A DNA stretch of 41,938 nt from Actinomadura bangladeshensis (GCF_004348335.1 NZ_SMJW01000039.1:1-41938); one strand, 5' to 3'; positions 8,566 through 17,426 are shown, numbered from the stretch's first letter. Made by a program: numbers and translations. Notes: generated by a model from the sequence alone, not told the origin.

Positions 8566-9540
8566 ATGACCATGCCGTGGCCCGTTGAGCCGATGATGGC
8601 CGCCACCGGGGACCTCCCCTCCGACGGCGCGCAGTGGGGCCTGGAGCTGAAGTGGGACGGCGTCCGCGTGCTGGCGCACGTCTCCGCGGACGGCGTCCGG
8701 GCCGTGGGGCGGCGCGGCGGCGACGTGGCGGGCCGCTACCCGGAGCTGTCCGCGCTGGCGGACCTGCTGCCCGACAACGACGTCGTCCTGGACGGCGAGG
8801 TCGTCGCCTTCGACGAGGGGCGGCCCAGCTTCGAGCGCCTCCAGCGCCGGATGCACGTCGAGCACCCGGACCCGCGGCTGATCCGGCTCGTCCCGGTCAG
8901 GTACGTGGTGTTCGACGTCCTGTTCCTGGACGGGCACCTGCTCTACGACATGCCGTACGCCGACCGCCGCTCGCTGCTGGCCGAGCTCGACCTGGCCGGA
9001 TCCGGCCCCGTGGAGGTCCCTCCGTACCTGCACGGCGGTGACGACACGCAGGTGCAGGAGCTGCTCGACTTCACCCGCGAGCAGCGTCTGGAGGGCGTGC
9101 TCGCCAAGCGGCTCGACTCGCCGTACCGTCCGGGCCGCCGCGTCGACTTCTGGCGCAAGGTGAAGAACTTCATGACGCGCGAGGTCGTCGTCTGCGGCTG
9201 GAAACCGGGCAAGGGGCGGCGCGAGGGCGGCGTCGGCTCCCTCCTCCTGGGCGAGTACGACGTGAAGGGCATGCTCGGGTTCGTCGGCCACGTCGGCACG
9301 GGCTTCACCGACCGCGCCCTGGACGAGCTCTACGAGACGCTGTGGCCGCTGCGCCGCCCGACGAGCCCCTACGACGAGGCCGTCCCGCGCGAGTTCGCCA
9401 GGGACGCCCAATGGGTTGAGCCGCACCTCGTCGGGGAGGTCGCCTACAGCTCCCGCACCAGGGACGGCCGCCTGCGCTTCCCGTCCTGGCGGGGCCTGCG
9501 TGACGACAAGGACCCCCTGGAGGTCACGAGTGAGCATTGA
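8566..9540 (+). CDS. ligD: ATP-dependent DNA ligase (LigD ligase domain), C-terminally truncated
   Basis: This 324-residue stand-alone LigD ligase has the nucleotidyltransferase motif I KWDGVR with catalytic K29, motif III YVVFDVLFLDG, motif IV EGVLAKR, and WRKVKN (motif V). The OB domain follows, from about residue 205 to the end. It seals breaks bridged by Ku, using ATP. The codon before the stop is CAT (9535-9537), and the TGA stop comes from the terminal TTGA of the inserted IS element at 9537-9540. The lost 34-residue tail can be read at 10868-10972. The catalytic and OB domains are complete, so the enzyme may still work. Its coupling to the polymerase gene is broken. Confidence 0.95.
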   Translation: MTMPWPVEPMMAATGDLPSDGAQWGLELKWDGVRVLAHVSADGVRAVGRRGGDVAGRYPELSALADLLPDNDVVLDGEVVAFDEGRPSFERLQRRMHVEHPDPRLIRLVPVRYVVFDVLFLDGHLLYDMPYADRRSLLAELDLAGSGPVEVPPYLHGGDDTQVQELLDFTREQRLEGVLAKRLDSPYRPGRRVDFWRKVKNFMTREVVVCGWKPGKGRREGGVGSLLLGEYDVKGMLGFVGHVGTGFTDRALDELYETLWPLRRPTSPYDEAVPREFARDAQWVEPHLVGEVAYSSRTRDGRLRFPSWRGLRDDKDPLEVTSEH

Positions 9541-9727
9541 CGCGCTCTCCGGCTCGAAAGCCGGGGATTCGGCCTGTGCCGCACTGTTGTCGGTGCGGCA
9601 CTTCCGTGGCTTCCTGCTTCGCCGGGCTGCGCCCCGACGGATCGGGGTCCTACCTGCCCTCCACAGGCGTTTAGTGTCTCCGCCTCCCCCGCGCGGCGGG
9701 GGTTTCCGTCCAGCGGCGACCACGCGG
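9537..9727 (-). ncRNA. TnpB omega-RNA (reRNA) region at element right end
   Basis: The 187 bp after the tnpB stop is densely structured. Hairpins are 9686-9692/9696-9702, 9632-9637/9642-9647, 9576-9584/9593-9601 (9 bp) and the terminal 9549-9554/9559-9564 (CCGGCT-CGAA-AGCCGG on the plus strand). The layout, ending in a CCCCGGCTT-type hairpin and TCAA, matches omega-RNA scaffolds of IS1341-like elements. The RNA would run from inside tnpB past the right end. Its guide would be the flanking ligase sequence below 9537, read as TGCTCACTCGTGACCTCCAG. RNA ends cannot be set from sequence alone. Confidence 0.7.
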
Positions 9728-10843
9728 TCATTCGGTGAGTCTGCGTCCCTCGTCCAGGATGTTGCGGGCCGCGTTGACGTCCCGGTCATGCACCGTCCCG
9801 CAGTGCTCGCACGTCCATCGCCGGACGTGCAGAGGTTTGGGGCCGTCCTGGTACCCGCACCTCGAGCAGATCTGCGAGGACGGGAAAGTGCGACCCACCC
9901 GGGCGAGGGTCCGGCCGTGCCGGGCCGCCTTGTACTCCAGCATGTTCACGAACGCCGACCAGCCCGCGTCGTGCACCGATTTGGCCAGGCGAGTGCGGGC
10001 GAGCCCCTTCACGCACAGGTCCTCGACACAGACCGTTTGGTTCTCACGGATCAGCCTCGTGGACAACTGGTGATGGAATTCCCTGCGCGCGTCGGCGACC
10101 TTGGCGTGGCGGCGGGCAACCCTCGTGCGGGCCTTGTCCCTATTCTTGCTGCCCCTCTGTTTACGGGACAGCGCCTGTTGAGCCTTCTTCAGTTTCTTCT
10201 CGGCTCGGCGCAGGAACTTCGGCGAGGTGATCTTGCGGCCGTCCGCCAGGACCGCGAAGTGGTGGAGGCCCAGGTCGATGCCCACCTCGCCTGTGGCGGC
10301 GGGTGCCCCGTCCACGCGGCCCGCCTCGACGATGAACGACGCGAAGTACCGTCCGGCGGCGTCCTTGATCACCGTCACCGTCGAGGGGACCGACGGCAGC
10401 GCCCGCGACCACTTCACCGCCACAGGGCCGATCTTGGGCAGGGACAGTTTCCCGCCCTGGGTTATGAACCAACGGGCGTTGGAAGTGAACCGGACCGACT
10501 GCCGGCCGTCCTTGCGGGACTTGAACCGGGGCGCCCCCACCCGAGGGCGTCTGCCGGCCAGGCCGTCGAAGAACGCCCGGTAGGCCGCATCCAGGTCCCG
10601 CAGCGACTGCTGCAGCACCACCGCCGAGACCTCCCCCAGCCAAGTCCGCTCCGGCGCCTTCTTCGCCCGCGTGAGTGCCGCCGACAACTCGGCGGCCGAC
10701 ACCAGCGGCAACCCGGCCTCGCGAGCGGCCCGGCGCGCCCGGAGCGCGTCGTTGTACACCACCCGCGCACACCCGAATGCCCGCGACAGCGCCTGTCGTT
10801 GGCAGGCGGTGGGGTAGAGCCGGAACGCATACCTAAGCTGCAC
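9728..10843 (-). CDS. tnpB: TnpB, RNA-guided transposon endonuclease
   Basis: This 371-residue IS605 OrfB/TnpB has the helix-rich N-terminal domain, the RuvC core and the inserted zinc finger. The RuvC triad is complete: D190 in EVGIDLG, E274 in CVEDL and D355 in [10 protein letters not shown]. The zinc finger is CSRCGYQDG ... [11 protein letters not shown] at 10843 begins [12 protein letters not shown]. By family, TnpB with its omega-RNA cuts target DNA next to a TAM and helps the element persist. The frame is intact with no stop or frameshift, which suggests recent arrival or selection. It is antisense to the ligD operon. Confidence 0.95.
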   Translation of the reverse strand: MQLRYAFRLYPTACQRQALSRAFGCARVVYNDALRARRAAREAGLPLVSAAELSAALTRAKKAPERTWLGEVSAVVLQQSLRDLDAAYRAFFDGLAGRRPRVGAPRFKSRKDGRQSVRFTSNARWFITQGGKLSLPKIGPVAVKWSRALPSVPSTVTVIKDAAGRYFASFIVEAGRVDGAPAATGEVGIDLGLHHFAVLADGRKITSPKFLRRAEKKLKKAQQALSRKQRGSKNRDKARTRVARRHAKVADARREFHHQLSTRLIRENQTVCVEDLCVKGLARTRLAKSVHDAGWSAFVNMLEYKAARHGRTLARVGRTFPSSQICSRCGYQDGPKPLHVRRWTCEHCGTVHDRDVNAARNILDEGRRLTE

Positions 10844-10844
10844 T

Positions 10845-10864
10845 GGGTAATCTTATCATTACCC
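10845..10864 (-). repeat. Left-end hairpin of the TnpB element
   Basis: GGGTAAT (10845-10851) and ATTACCC (10858-10864) form a 7-bp stem with a 6-nt loop immediately upstream of the tnpB start. Subterminal imperfect hairpins of this kind mark IS200/IS605 ends. Confidence 0.65.
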
Positions 10865-10867
10865 TGT

Positions 10868-10972
10868 GTTGATCCGCGGGAGGAGCGAGAACCGAAGGGT
10901 ACGGCGCCTCATCCCGCATGCGCGCCCGGTTCGAGGCGGCGGTCGACGAGAGGCAGCGGGAGTGTCCAGTGA
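10868..10972 (+). pseudogene. Detached 3' end of the ligD ligase gene
   Basis: The frame entered at 10868 reads VDPREEREPKGTAPH... and ends SVQ with TGA at 10970-10972. Attached to the ligase after H324 it gives a charged 34-residue tail whose stop overlaps the polymerase GTG as GTGA. No start or promoter serves it now. Confidence 0.7.
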
Positions 10973-11877
10973 GCTGCACAAAGACGATCGTCGAGGTGGA
11001 CGGGCGGCAGCTCACGCTGTCCAACCTCGACAAGGACCTCTACCCGGAGTTCACCAAGGGCGAGGTCATCGACTACTACGCGCGCATCGCCCCCGTGATG
11101 CTGCCGCACCTGAAGGACAGGGCCGCCACCCGCATCCGCTGGCCGGACGGCGTCGACGGCGGCAAGTTCTTCGAGAAGAACGCCCCGTCCCACACGCCCG
11201 GCTGGGTCCGCACCGCGACCGTGCCGAGCCCCGGCAGCACGCGGAACCGCGAGACGCTCGACTACGTCGTGGTCGACGACCTGCCCACGCTCGTGTGGTG
11301 CGCGAACCTCGCGGCGCTGGAGCTGCACGTCCCGCAGTGGAAGGTCGGGCCGCGCGGCAAGGTCCACGCCCCCGACCTCCTCGTCTTCGACCTCGACCCG
11401 GGTCCGCCCGCCACGGTCGTGGAGGCATGCGAGGTGGCGTGGCTGCTCCGCGGCCTGCTCGCCGAGGACGGCCTGGAGTCCTACCCGAAGACGAGCGGCA
11501 AGAAGGGCCTGCACCTGTACGTCCCGATCAAGGAGCCCACGGAGGCCGAGCGGACGTCGGAGTACGCCAAGTCCATCGCGCAGCGGCTCGCCGAGGCGCA
11601 CCCCCGGCTGGTCGTCGCGAAGATGGAGAAGCGGCTGCGCAAGGGCAAGGTCTTCGTCGACTGGAGCCAGAACAACCCGGCGAAGACGACGGTCGCGCCC
11701 TACTCGCTGCGCGCGGCGAGCCGCCCGTCGGTCTCGACCCCGGTCACCTGGGACGAGCTCGAGTCGTGCGAGGACGGCGCCGACCTGGTGTTCGGCCCCG
11801 ACGACGTGCTGACCCGGGTGGACGGGCACGGCGACCTCCTCGCGCCGCTCCTGGAGGACCACCGCCCCCTTCCCTGA
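10969..11877 (+). CDS. ligD: LigD polymerase domain (primase-polymerase)
   Basis: This 302-residue stand-alone NHEJ polymerase of the archaeo-eukaryotic primase fold starts VSCTKTIVEVDGRQLTLSNLDKDLYP by family alignment. The metal-binding aspartates are D141 and D143 in VFDLDPG and D231 in FVDWSQN. The SGKKGLHLYVPI phosphate-binding segment is also intact. By family it adds nucleotides, often ribonucleotides, at Ku-bound ends before ligation. GTG 10969 follows GGGAG (10958-10962) by 6 nt; an ATG at 10918 is less likely. The ancestral GTGA overlap with the ligase reading frame supports 10969. The TnpB element now separates it from the ligase promoter, so its expression source is unclear. Confidence 0.94.
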   Translation: MSCTKTIVEVDGRQLTLSNLDKDLYPEFTKGEVIDYYARIAPVMLPHLKDRAATRIRWPDGVDGGKFFEKNAPSHTPGWVRTATVPSPGSTRNRETLDYVVVDDLPTLVWCANLAALELHVPQWKVGPRGKVHAPDLLVFDLDPGPPATVVEACEVAWLLRGLLAEDGLESYPKTSGKKGLHLYVPIKEPTEAERTSEYAKSIAQRLAEAHPRLVVAKMEKRLRKGKVFVDWSQNNPAKTTVAPYSLRAASRPSVSTPVTWDELESCEDGADLVFGPDDVLTRVDGHGDLLAPLLEDHRPLP

Positions 11878-11894
11878 CAATCCCGCCGAAATTC

Positions 11895-11923
11895 GAGTGC
11901 CCTATGTGTTCGAACAGGCACTC
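11895..11923. promoter_or_regulatory. Nested palindrome upstream of flavoprotein gene
   Basis: The perfect 10-bp palindrome TGTTCGAACA (11907-11916) sits inside the 7-bp inverted repeat GAGTGCC (11895-11901)/GGCACTC (11917-11923). It lies 62 bp before the GTG at 11986. It could be an operator or an RNA hairpin. Confidence 0.4.
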
Positions 11924-11985
11924 TCCGGCATCGGCGTCCGCCACCATGGACGCGGGGACACCGATGCGGGGCGGAAGGAAGAGCA

Positions 11986-13337
<1,352 letters not shown>

Positions 13338-13341
<4 letters not shown>

Positions 13342-13616
13342 GCGAGACCGAGGACACCGGCCGTGCGGCACCCGTGCCGGACGAGGCGAACGAGGCCGAC
13401 GCCGCCGAGCAGCGCGCCGCCCTGGACGAGTACGGCGCGGCCGAAGGCGCACCCCTGCCGGAGGACGCCAACGACGCCGACGCCGCCGAGCAGCGCGCCG
13501 CGCTCGACGAGGAGGACCAGCGCGTCGGCGCGGCGCCCATGCCGGACGAGGCGAACGACGCCGACGTGGCCGAGCAGCGGCGCGAGGTCCGGCTGGACGA
13601 GGACGAGTACCGCTGA
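13338..13616 (+). CDS. Small acidic triple-repeat protein
   Basis: I do not recognise a named family. The 92-residue protein is strongly acidic and consists of three tandem units starting at P12, P39 and P67. Each follows the pattern P-x-P-[DE]-[DE]-A-N-[DE]-A-D-x-A-E-Q-R, and the units differ mainly in their linkers. No cysteine, signal peptide or membrane helix is present, so it is probably a cytoplasmic, partly disordered or helical-repeat protein. The ATG overlaps the flavoprotein stop by 4 nt (ATGA), which implies translational coupling. A role with that flavoprotein is likely but unproven. Confidence 0.8.
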
Positions 13617-13788
13617 GCCGGCCGGTCCCCGGCTGGGCCCCGCCACAGGCAACAAGGTTGTCGGAAAGGATCGGCGCGGGGTGGCGCCCGTCCCGGCGGG
13701 AATACACTGACCTGCGCGAAGGAACGCCGCCGGTGCTCGTATGCGATCAGCGGAGTTACTGGCGCGTAGGATGATGTGATTGTCAACA

Positions 13789-13814
13789 CGCGACGGAAAC
13801 CCCCTCCCGTCGCG
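13789..13814. repeat. Inverted repeat upstream of TetR gene
   Basis: CGCGACGG (13789-13796) and CCGTCGCG (13807-13814) form an 8-bp stem with a 10-nt loop, ending 22 bp before the TetR start. It may be an autoregulatory operator or a leader hairpin. I see nothing else clear in 13617-13835. Confidence 0.35.
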
Positions 13815-13835
13815 ACGATTCGGTGATCGGAGAGT

Positions 13836-14468
13836 GTGGTGACCGCGACCCCGGACGCCCGCCCCCGCGGCACGAGACTGCCGCGGCTGGCGCGCCGCAG
13901 GCAGCTGCTCGGCGCGGCCCAGGAGGTGTTCGTCGCGCAGGGGTACCACGCTGCGGCGATGGACGAGATCGCCGAGCGCGCAGGCGTCAGCAAACCCGTG
14001 CTCTACCAGCACTTCCCGGGCAAGCTGGAGCTGTACCTGGCCCTGCTGGACGAGCACGCCGAGAACCTGGTGAAGATCGTCCGGGAGGCGCTGGAGTCCA
14101 CCACGGACAACAAGCTGCGCGTCCAGGCGAGCATGCAGGCGTTCTACGACTTCGTGGCGGGCGACGGCGAGGCCTACCGGCTCGTGTTCGAGTCGGACCT
14201 GCGCAACGTGGCGCCCGTCCGGGCCCGCGTCGACCGCGCGAACCAGCAGTGCGCCGAGATGATCGCCCAGGTGATCGCCGAGGACACGGGCGCCGCCGCC
14301 GAGGAGGCGCACCTGCTCGGCATGGGCCTGGTCGGCATGGCGGAGGTCAGCGCCCGGTTCTGGCTCTCCCAGCACCGCACCATCCCCAAGGACACCGCCG
14401 AGAAGATCATCGCCCGGCTGGCCTGGCGCGGCATCTCCGGCTTCCCCCGCACGGCCGACCAGCCCTGA
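13836..14468 (+). CDS. TetR-family regulator (Rv3208-like position)
   Basis: This 210-residue TetR regulator has its HTH at about residues 40-65 (MDEIAERAGVSKPVLYQHF) and a helical C-terminal domain. The start is GTG 13836, or the adjacent GTG 13839. It is followed by a DUF3107 gene, and an RhlE helicase lies further on. From memory, M. tuberculosis has the same order around Rv3208, Rv3208A and rhlE, so this is probably the orthologous regulator. Its ligand and targets are not evident here. Confidence 0.88.
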   Translation: MVTATPDARPRGTRLPRLARRRQLLGAAQEVFVAQGYHAAAMDEIAERAGVSKPVLYQHFPGKLELYLALLDEHAENLVKIVREALESTTDNKLRVQASMQAFYDFVAGDGEAYRLVFESDLRNVAPVRARVDRANQQCAEMIAQVIAEDTGAAAEEAHLLGMGLVGMAEVSARFWLSQHRTIPKDTAEKIIARLAWRGISGFPRTADQP

Positions 14469-14541
14469 GCCCCGGCGGCCGGGCGTTCGCGGGCACCCCG
14501 CCCGCCGGGCGTTCACCCTCGGCTCAACCGTGTGACGACGC

Positions 14542-14572
14542 ATCGGGTGATCTCCGTGCGACGATCGGGTGA
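14542..14572. repeat. Direct repeat ATCGGGTGA upstream of DUF3107
   Basis: ATCGGGTGA occurs at 14542-14550 and 14564-14572, a 22-bp (two-turn) spacing, 50 bp before the DUF3107 start. It might be a regulator site; the evidence is only the repetition. Confidence 0.25.
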
Positions 14573-14621
14573 CGGACCCGCCGGCGGTCGGCGGGACGCG
14601 ACGGACGACGGGAGCAGCACG

Positions 14622-14855
14622 TTGCAGGTGCGCATCGGGGTGCAGAACGTTCCCAAGGAACTGGTGGTGGACACGGCGCAGTCGGCCGACGAGGTGACGG
14701 ACGCGCTGTCGCAGGCCCTCGGCGAGCCGAACGGGGTGCTGGTCCTCAAGGACAGGCGCGCCGGGCGGATCGTGATCCCGGCCGGCCGCGTCGGCTACCT
14801 GGAGATCTCCGAGGAGGAGCAGCGCAGCGTGGGCTTCGGCACGCAGTACGCGTGA
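14622..14855 (+). CDS. DUF3107 protein
   Basis: This is a 77-residue DUF3107 protein (Rv3208A/TB9.4-like). The core pattern is VRIGVQN...ELVVDT...V, a central LVLKDRRAGRIVIPAGRVGYLEI and a final VGFG. The TTG start at 14622 follows GGGAG (14610-14614) by 7 nt and gives the family's usual length. A longer frame from 14532 adds residues unlike the family. It is a small soluble alpha/beta protein of unknown function, found almost only in Actinomycetota and kept next to this TetR gene. Confidence 0.9.
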   Translation: MQVRIGVQNVPKELVVDTAQSADEVTDALSQALGEPNGVLVLKDRRAGRIVIPAGRVGYLEISEEEQRSVGFGTQYA

Positions 14856-14894
14856 CGGCTTGCCGCGGGTCGACCCGCCGTTGACCTGCACTTT

Positions 14895-14918
14895 GTTTGA
14901 TCCCGGCGATACGGGCAT
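14895..14918 (+). promoter_or_regulatory. Candidate SigB-type promoter of GlsB-like gene
   Basis: GTTT (14895-14898), a 14-nt spacer and GGGCAT (14913-14918) fit the actinomycete stress-sigma pattern GNNT-N14-16-GGGNAN. It is 50 bp upstream of the GlsB-like start. Confidence 0.5.
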
Positions 14919-14968
14919 ACCGATCTCCGTGCACGGGCCACCCGGTCCGGCCCACGGAAAAGGAATGG

Positions 14969-15268
14969 ATGATCGACATGCTCACGACGATCCTCTGGTT
15001 CATCGTCGTCGGTGCCGTCATCGGAGCCCTCGCGCGGCTGCTCGTCCCGGGCCGCAACCCGATCGGCATTCTGCTGACGCTCCTCATCGGGATCGCCGGC
15101 GCCATCCTCGGAGGCGTGGTGGCGGACGCGCTCGGCGCGGGCACCGTCATCGCCTTCGTGTTCGCGATCGTGATCGCCGCGCTCGGCGTCGCCGCGCTCA
15201 CCGGCCTGAACGCGCGCGGACGCGGCGGCCGCAAGAGCGGCTGGCGCACGCGCCGCGGCACGTACTGA
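14969..15268 (+). CDS. GlsB/YeaQ/YmgE-family stress membrane protein
   Basis: This 99-residue integral membrane protein has three hydrophobic helices (about 3-22, 32-50 and 56-73) rich in Gly, with the family pattern GALARLLVPGRNPIG and a loop GGVVADALG. The C-terminus is Arg-rich and cytoplasmic. The family (transglycosylase-associated) is linked to acid and general stress in enterobacteria; the biochemical role is unknown. ATG 14969 lies 4 nt after AAGGA, and ATG 14978 is an alternative. The SigB-like promoter and following terminator suggest a single-gene stress unit. Confidence 0.88.
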   Translation: MIDMLTTILWFIVVGAVIGALARLLVPGRNPIGILLTLLIGIAGAILGGVVADALGAGTVIAFVFAIVIAALGVAALTGLNARGRGGRKSGWRTRRGTY

Positions 15269-15290
15269 CGCACCGCTCGACCCCCGGGCG

Positions 15291-15319
15291 AAGGCCCCCG
15301 CCCCCCAGGCGGGGGCCTT
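15291..15319 (+). terminator. Terminator of GlsB-like gene
   Basis: AAGGCCCCCGC (15291-15301) and GCGGGGGCCTT (15309-15319) form an 11-bp stem with a 7-nt loop, 22 bp after the stop. Confidence 0.8.
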
Positions 15320-15763
15320 CCCCTGTCCGGGTGCCCTCAGGGCGAGGTGACGGCCGCGCCGGCACCACCCGTCCCTGTCGCCGGGGCGCGGACTGTCCGG
15401 ATGTGGCCTTCCGGCGGGGCCGGGCCGGGGGCGTCCGGGCGCGGCGGCCCCCGCCGGATAATGCCTGGAGGAACGGGCATGGAATAGACGAAACCATGGA
15501 AACGTTGGGTGGAGTGATCGGCTATTGGTGTATACAACGGCCGGTCGGTACACTGCGTCGCGGAGTGTGACCGCACGCAGCCACCGTGAGTGACTGCTTT
15601 CAACCCCTGACTGCGGTCGCCGAGAGATTTTGAGCAACGGCTGGTCCCTCCCGCGCGAGCGCGCGGCCAAACGTTCGACGGGCACGTCCGCGAGGACGGC
15701 GCCCCGCCGGCGAGCCGCGCCGCACCCGGGAGTGGAGACCCCGCATATTGGAGGCTGAAAGCC
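15320..15763 (+). promoter_or_regulatory. Gene-free region with helicase promoter and long leader
   Basis: No convincing gene lies here. A promoter candidate is TTGGTG (15525-15530), an 18-nt spacer and TACACT (15549-15554). That would give a leader of about 200 nt before the helicase start, AT-richer than its surroundings in its first part. Long leaders are common for DEAD-box RNA helicase genes and may act in autoregulation (inference). Confidence 0.4.
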
Positions 15764-17284
15764 CTGACTACCTTTCGTGAACTCGGGGTCGTACCCGAGA
15801 TAGCAGACGCCCTTGAAGCAGAGGGCATCGTGGAAGCGTTCCCCATCCAGGAGCTCGCCCTGCCGATCGCGCTGGGCGGGCACGACATCATCGGCCAGGC
15901 CCGCACGGGCACCGGCAAGACCCTCGCGTTCGGCGCCGCGCTGCTGCAGCGCATCGAGCACGGCCGCAAGGAGCCGCGCGCGCTCGTCGTCGCGCCGACC
16001 CGCGAACTGGCCCTCCAGGTGACCGACGACCTGCTGGTCGCCGGCGGCAAGCTCGGCACCCGCGTCCTGTCCGTCTACGGCGGGCGCGCGTACGAGCCGC
16101 AGATCAACGCCCTCCGCGACGGCGTCGACGTGGTCGTCGGCACTCCCGGACGGCTGCTCGACCTCGTGAAGCAGAAGCACCTCGACCTGTCCAAGGTCGA
16201 GATCCTCGTGCTGGACGAGGCCGACCGCATGCTCGACCTCGGGTTCCTGCCCGACATCGAGCGGATCATCAAGCGGATCCCGGCGCAGCGCCAGACGATG
16301 ATGTTCTCGGCGACCATGCCGGGCGAGATCGTCGCGCTGTCGCGGCAGTACCTGACCCGGCCCACCAACGTCCGGGCCGAGTCGCACAGCGAGTCGGACG
16401 CGACGCCGCAGGTCGTCCAGCACGTCTTCCAGGCCCACCAGATGGACAAGCCGGAGATGCTGGCCCGGCTGCTGCAGGCCGAGGGCCGCGGGCTGACGAT
16501 GATCTTCTGTCAGACCAAGCGGGCCTGCGACCGGGTGGCCGCCGACCTCGCGCAGCGCGGCTTCGACGCCGCGGCCGTGCACGGCGACCTCGGGCAGAGC
16601 CAGCGCGAGCGGGCGCTGCGCGCGTTCCGCAACGGCAAGATCGGCGTGCTGGTGGCCACCGACGTGGCGGCCCGCGGCCTCGACGTCGACGACGTCACCC
16701 ACGTCGTCAACTACGAGTGCCCCGACAGCGCCGACACCTACGTGCACCGCATCGGCCGGACCGGCCGCGCGGGCAAGGAGGGCGTCGCGGTCACGCTGAT
16801 CGACTGGTCCGACCTCACCCGGTGGAAGCTGATCAACGGGCAGCTCGACCTGCCGTTCGCCGAGCCGCAGGAGACCTACTCGACGTCCCCGCACTTCTTC
16901 GAGACCCTCGGCATCCCCGCGGGCACGAAGGGGAGGCTGCCGAAGGAGCAGCAGCACGGGCGCGCCGGGCTGGACGCCGAGGAGCTGGAGGACATCGGCG
17001 AGACCGGCAAGGTCCGCAGCCACCCGCGGGGCGGCCGCGCCGAGGAGGAGCGGCCCCGGCCGCGCCGCCGCAAGCGCAACCGGACCCGCACCCGCGCCGG
17101 CCGGCCGGTCGAGGCGACCGCGGCGGAGGCCGAGACCGCCGCGGAGAGCACCGTCGCCGACACGGTGGTGGACGCGGTCGCGACCGAGCGCAAGCGCAGC
17201 CGGACCCGCCGCCGCACCCGCGCCGGCAAGTCGGCGGCCGCCGCGACGGTGTCCGAGAGCGCGGAGGCGCCGCAGACGGCCTGA
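15764..17284 (+). CDS. rhlE: RhlE-type DEAD-box RNA helicase, probable CTG start
   Basis: This 506-residue ATP-dependent RNA helicase has a Q-motif (FPIQ), motif I ARTGTGKT with K52, Ia PTREL, GTPGR, motif II DEAD at 151-154, III SAT and VI HRIGRTGR. The C-terminal tail (about 425-506) is disordered, with two Arg-rich blocks (RRRKRNRTRTRAGR and RKRSRTRRRTRAGK) likely to bind RNA. No ATG, GTG or TTG lies in frame early enough. CTG 15764 is 9 nt after GGAGG (15750-15754) and gives LTTFRELGV, which restores the conserved Phe upstream of the Q-motif. GTG 15830 would remove it. By family it acts in ribosome assembly or RNA decay. Confidence 0.93.
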   Translation: MTTFRELGVVPEIADALEAEGIVEAFPIQELALPIALGGHDIIGQARTGTGKTLAFGAALLQRIEHGRKEPRALVVAPTRELALQVTDDLLVAGGKLGTRVLSVYGGRAYEPQINALRDGVDVVVGTPGRLLDLVKQKHLDLSKVEILVLDEADRMLDLGFLPDIERIIKRIPAQRQTMMFSATMPGEIVALSRQYLTRPTNVRAESHSESDATPQVVQHVFQAHQMDKPEMLARLLQAEGRGLTMIFCQTKRACDRVAADLAQRGFDAAAVHGDLGQSQRERALRAFRNGKIGVLVATDVAARGLDVDDVTHVVNYECPDSADTYVHRIGRTGRAGKEGVAVTLIDWSDLTRWKLINGQLDLPFAEPQETYSTSPHFFETLGIPAGTKGRLPKEQQHGRAGLDAEELEDIGETGKVRSHPRGGRAEEERPRPRRRKRNRTRTRAGRPVEATAAEAETAAESTVADTVVDAVATERKRSRTRRRTRAGKSAAAATVSESAEAPQTA

Positions 17285-17300
17285 TCCGCACCTGGTTACG

Positions 17301-17329
17301 ACCGCGAGACCACCGCTCGGTCTCGCGGT
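17301..17329 (+). terminator. rhlE terminator
   Basis: ACCGCGAGACC (17301-17311) and GGTCTCGCGGT (17319-17329) form an 11-bp stem with a 7-nt loop, followed by TGTGCTGTTTC. Confidence 0.85.
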
Positions 17330-17426
17330 TGTGCTGTTTCCGGGCCCGAACCATGCGCGGGGGCGGGGTGCCACGGGCGGGCGCGCGGTGCCACGTGCGG
17401 CCCCGGAGCCACGTCCTGGCGGGTGC

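Larger units (their letters stand above)
9537..10866 (-). mobile_element. TnpB-only IS200/IS605-type (IS1341-like) insertion
   Basis: The element is about 1,330 bp, contains tnpB and an omega-RNA region, and has no TnpA (Y1 transposase). Its right end (RE) on the minus strand finishes in TCAA next to the ligase gene. Its left end (LE) carries a subterminal hairpin (10845-10864). The borders are inferred from frame restoration: joining 9536 to 10867 rebuilds a continuous ligase frame. One base of ambiguity remains because 9537 and 10867 are both T. No target-site duplication is seen, as expected for this superfamily. It can move only if a TnpA is supplied elsewhere. Confidence 0.85.

Noticed and set aside
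9416..10972. Plus-strand open frame of 518 codons across the TnpB element
   Set aside because: Most of it is antisense to tnpB. Only its last 34 codons are meaningful, as the detached ligase tail.
7565..11877. Single three-domain LigD
   Set aside because: Ligase and polymerase have separate starts and stops, and even after removing the element they would be two overlapping genes (GTGA). No phosphoesterase domain is seen in this window.
11907..11916. LexA/SOS box upstream of the flavoprotein gene
   Set aside because: The actinomycete SOS box has TCGAAC and GTTCGA separated by 4 nt. Here TGTTCGAACA is a direct 10-bp palindrome without that spacing.
15320..15760. Riboswitch or small RNA in the helicase leader
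   Set aside because: The region is long and gene-free, but I could not identify any known riboswitch core or clear conserved structure.
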